Assembly (NCBI GenBank): GCA_029260335.1
Contig: JAJDDL010000204.1
Location: 1 to 5,844, forward strand
DNA: 5,844 nt
DNA from: Phycisphaerales bacterium
Lineage (GTDB): Bacteria; Planctomycetota; Phycisphaerae; Phycisphaerales; UBA1924
Reading direction: 5' to 3'
Shown: positions 3,760 to 5,844 of the stretch, piece by piece
Layout of the letters: each line of letters begins with the position of its first letter
Position numbering within the stretch: position 1 is the stretch's first letter
Position numbers and translations under genes: made by a program
Notes under the pieces: model-generated
The model's database searches: none
Told to the model about the DNA's origin: nothing
Seen by the model: only the letters and a program-made list of their open reading frames with translations

Positions 3760-5844
3760 GCGACACGCGTGCCGAAAGGATGGAAGAGTTGTTCGCTGCG
3801 AGTGTGGAGTTAAAGCCGAACGAACGGGCCGCATTCCTGGATTCGGCATGTGGCTCAGATCTCAAGCTCCGCGCCGAGGTCGAGGCGTTGCTTGTCAGCG
3901 ACGAGTCGCAGCCCAACGGCTTCCTCGCGGGGCCGGCGATCGCGTTTGAAGCGCTCCCGCCGGGCACCATGATCGGCGGCAAGTACAAATCCCTCCAACT
4001 GTTGGGCGAAGGCGGGATGGGCATGGTCTATCTCGCCGAGCAGCTCCATCCCGTGCGTCGGCGGGTGGCAATCAAGGTGCTCAAGCTCGGCATGGACACC
4101 CGCCAAGTGATCGCGCGATTCGAGGCCGAAAAGCAAGCGCTGGCGATGATGGATCATCCTTCGATCGCACGCGTGCTCGATGCGGGCACCACCGACGCCG
4201 GACGCCCGTTCTTCGCGATGGAACTCGTCCGAGGCATCCCCATCACGCGTTACGGCGATGAGCAGAGGCTCTCCACGCGCGAGCGTATCGAGCTGTTCCT
4301 GCCGGTGATCGACGCGATCCAGCACGCGCACCACAAGGGCGTCATCCATCGCGACATTAAGCCCGGCAACATCATCGTGACGCTCGATTCCGGGCGAGCG
4401 GTCGCCAAGGTCATCGACTTTGGCGTCGCCAAGGCCATCAGCCAGCAACTGACCGACAAAACGCTCTTCACGACCTGCGGCCAGCTCATCGGCACGCCCG
4501 AGTACATGAGCCCCGAGCAGGCGGCGATGAGCGAACTCGACATCGACACGCGATCCGATGTGTACTCGCTCGGAGCCGTGCTCTATGAGTTGCTGACCGG
4601 ATCCAAGCCGTTCGGTGTGAGCACGAACGGGCTGCTCGATATCCAACGCCAGATTTGTGAGACCGACCCGATGCGTCCGTCATCGCGGGTGACGCGATTG
4701 CAACGGACCGAATCGGACGAATCATCGGACGAGAAAGAAACGCCTCCGACGGGCTCGGCAGATCTCGCACGGTTGCGCAGCACCGATCCCACGACGCTCA
4801 GCCGTGAGCTGCGGCGCGATCTGGACTGGGTCATTGCCTGTGCGATGGAGAAGGACCGCACGCGCCGCTATGAGACCGCCGCGGCTCTCGGCGCCGACTT
4901 GCGAAGGTACTTGGCGAACCAGCCGGTCGAGGCGCGCTCTCCCAGCGCAGCCTATCGGATGCGAAAGTTCGCATCGCGCAATCGCGCAGGCGTGACCGGA
5001 GGCGCACTCGTTCTGGTCGTCCTCATGGCCGGTATCGCAGCGACCGCATCGTTTGCAGTCAGCGAGTCGCGCCAGCGCAGTCGAGCGGTCACGGCACTCG
5101 CGGCCGAGAAGATCGCCAACGAACAGGCATTGCGTCAAGAGGCGCTTGCAACCGAAGCGGCCGAGGAGGCCGAACAAGCCGCGGCGAAGTCCGAGGCAGT
5201 CAACCTCTTCCTTGAGGCCATGATCACCTCGGCACGCACACAGAGCGCTCGCGGGCGCGATGTGACCATGCGCGAGGTGCTCGATGCCACCACCGCGCGG
5301 CTCGACGCCGGGGAACTCCTGGATCTGCCCATGGTCGAGGAAGAGATCCGCACCATCATCGGCAAGACTTATCTCGACCTTGGTCTTCCCAAGAGAGCGG
5401 CGCACAGCCTGCAATGGACCTACGCCCATTCCTTGCAAGCCCGAGGCGAGCTCGCCGAGGAGACTCTTGCAGCACTTGATGTTTACGCCGAAGCCGTCAA
5501 GGAGCAGATTGGCGTTCAAAGTCTCGCCATCGAGTTGCATGAGAAGCTCCACGAACTGTCTTCAAGGGCTCGCGGTGAGAATCACCCAGAGACTCTGCTC
5601 GCGCTGGATGGGCTCGCCAACTCGTTGATGCGAGCCAGAAGAGCAGCCGAGGCAATCCCTTTGCACGAGATCGCGCACCAAGGTCTGAGCGAGCACTACG
5701 GCCCCGATGACCCGCGTGCGATCCTCCCATTGTTCAATATCGGCGGCTGCCACCGAATACTGGGCAACTACGAAGACGCCGAGAAAACCTACCGAGAGGT
5801 GATCGAGGCGTTCGACAGGGCTGGCTGGAGCATCTCGACGATCC
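3756..5844 (+). CDS. Membrane serine/threonine protein kinase with TPR-like sensor region, 3' truncated by window
   Basis: A frame of 696 codons stays open to the window end, so the C-terminus is missing. Residues 1-70 are the helical leader common in planctomycete kinases (ERAAFLDSAC, LRAEVEALL). The kinase domain (about 77-390) has all key residues: glycine loop GEGGMGMVY (84-92), VAIK Lys107, helix-C Glu125, HRD Asp200 with Lys202 and Asn205, DFG Asp221, GTPEYMSPEQ (246-255) and SDVYSLG Asp268. An acidic Ser/Thr-rich insert lies at 317-333. One transmembrane helix (about 413-435) precedes an Ala/Glu-rich coiled coil (about 436-483) and TPR-like helical repeats (about 505 onward, clearest at 610-690). 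The kinase should face the cytoplasm and the repeats the periplasm, though the topology is inferred. The start overlaps the sigma stop (ATGA). Catalysis looks intact; the sigma factor is the most likely substrate. Confidence 0.92.
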   Translation, partial: MSDTRAERMEELFAASVELKPNERAAFLDSACGSDLKLRAEVEALLVSDESQPNGFLAGPAIAFEALPPGTMIGGKYKSLQLLGEGGMGMVYLAEQLHPVRRRVAIKVLKLGMDTRQVIARFEAEKQALAMMDHPSIARVLDAGTTDAGRPFFAMELVRGIPITRYGDEQRLSTRERIELFLPVIDAIQHAHHKGVIHRDIKPGNIIVTLDSGRAVAKVIDFGVAKAISQQLTDKTLFTTCGQLIGTPEYMSPEQAAMSELDIDTRSDVYSLGAVLYELLTGSKPFGVSTNGLLDIQRQICETDPMRPSSRVTRLQRTESDESSDEKETPPTGSADLARLRSTDPTTLSRELRRDLDWVIACAMEKDRTRRYETAAALGADLRRYLANQPVEARSPSAAYRMRKFASRNRAGVTGGALVLVVLMAGIAATASFAVSESRQRSRAVTALAAEKIANEQALRQEALATEAAEEAEQAAAKSEAVNLFLEAMITSARTQSARGRDVTMREVLDATTARLDAGELLDLPMVEEEIRTIIGKTYLDLGLPKRAAHSLQWTYAHSLQARGELAEETLAALDVYAEAVKEQIGVQSLAIELHEKLHELSSRARGENHPETLLALDGLANSLMRARRAAEAIPLHEIAHQGLSEHYGPDDPRAILPLFNIGGCHRILGNYEDAEKTYREVIEAFDRAGWSISTI
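4992..5060 (+). other. Single transmembrane helix of the kinase
   Basis: Residues 413-435 of the kinase form an uninterrupted hydrophobic run (Val, Leu, Ala, Gly, Ile) preceded by the basic stretch RMRKFASRNR, consistent with the positive side staying in the cytoplasm. It separates the catalytic domain from the coiled coil and TPR-like part. Confidence 0.8.

Noticed and set aside
2977..3849. Upstream extension of the S74 protein frame on the minus strand to give an 824-residue protein
   Set aside because: The extension runs antisense through the whole sigma gene and shows no domain. The ATG at 2976 has a good ribosome binding site and a signal peptide right after it.
3855..5552. Long minus-strand open frames opposite the kinase (3855-4646 and 4722-5552)
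   Set aside because: They are antisense to a kinase with every catalytic motif intact, and their translations show no recognisable domain.

Overview
The window looks like a chromosomal stretch from a planctomycete, most likely the Phycisphaerae/Phycisphaerales. The pointers are a GC-type dockerin-like tail ending in Gly-Cys, an extracytoplasmic-function (ECF) sigma factor of the planctomycete-type subfamily, a serine/threonine kinase with a transmembrane helix and TPR-like repeats directly behind it, and a secreted S74-type fibre protein with the N-terminal domain common in planctomycete exoproteins. This placement rests on recognised protein style, not on a database search.

Layout. Positions 1-904 hold no gene I can support; the stretch has a GC-rich hairpin at 598-629 and no convincing reading frame. 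A perfect palindrome at 905-928 is the probable terminator of a leftward operon. That operon, read right to left, has two genes: a 533-residue secreted fibre-like protein with three tandem 80-residue repeats and a C-terminal S74 intramolecular chaperone domain (2976 to 1375), then a 135-residue secreted protein with a two-repeat dockerin-like tail (1375 to 968). Stop and start overlap as TGATG. A 192-bp intergenic region (2977-3168) with two imperfect inverted repeats separates it from a rightward operon: the ECF sigma factor (3169-3759) and the membrane kinase (3756 to beyond the right edge), which overlap as ATGA. The kinase frame stays open to the window end, so the gene is truncated here.

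How they may work together. The sigma factor and kinase are almost certainly co-translated and probably form one signalling unit. The sigma factor lacks the usual acidic residues in region 2.2 and has a threonine there, which suggests control by phosphorylation rather than by an anti-sigma factor; this is inference. The divergent secreted pair is an obvious candidate target because it shares the same short promoter region, but no promoter motif proves it. The two secreted proteins probably act together at the cell surface or outside the cell; their function is unknown.
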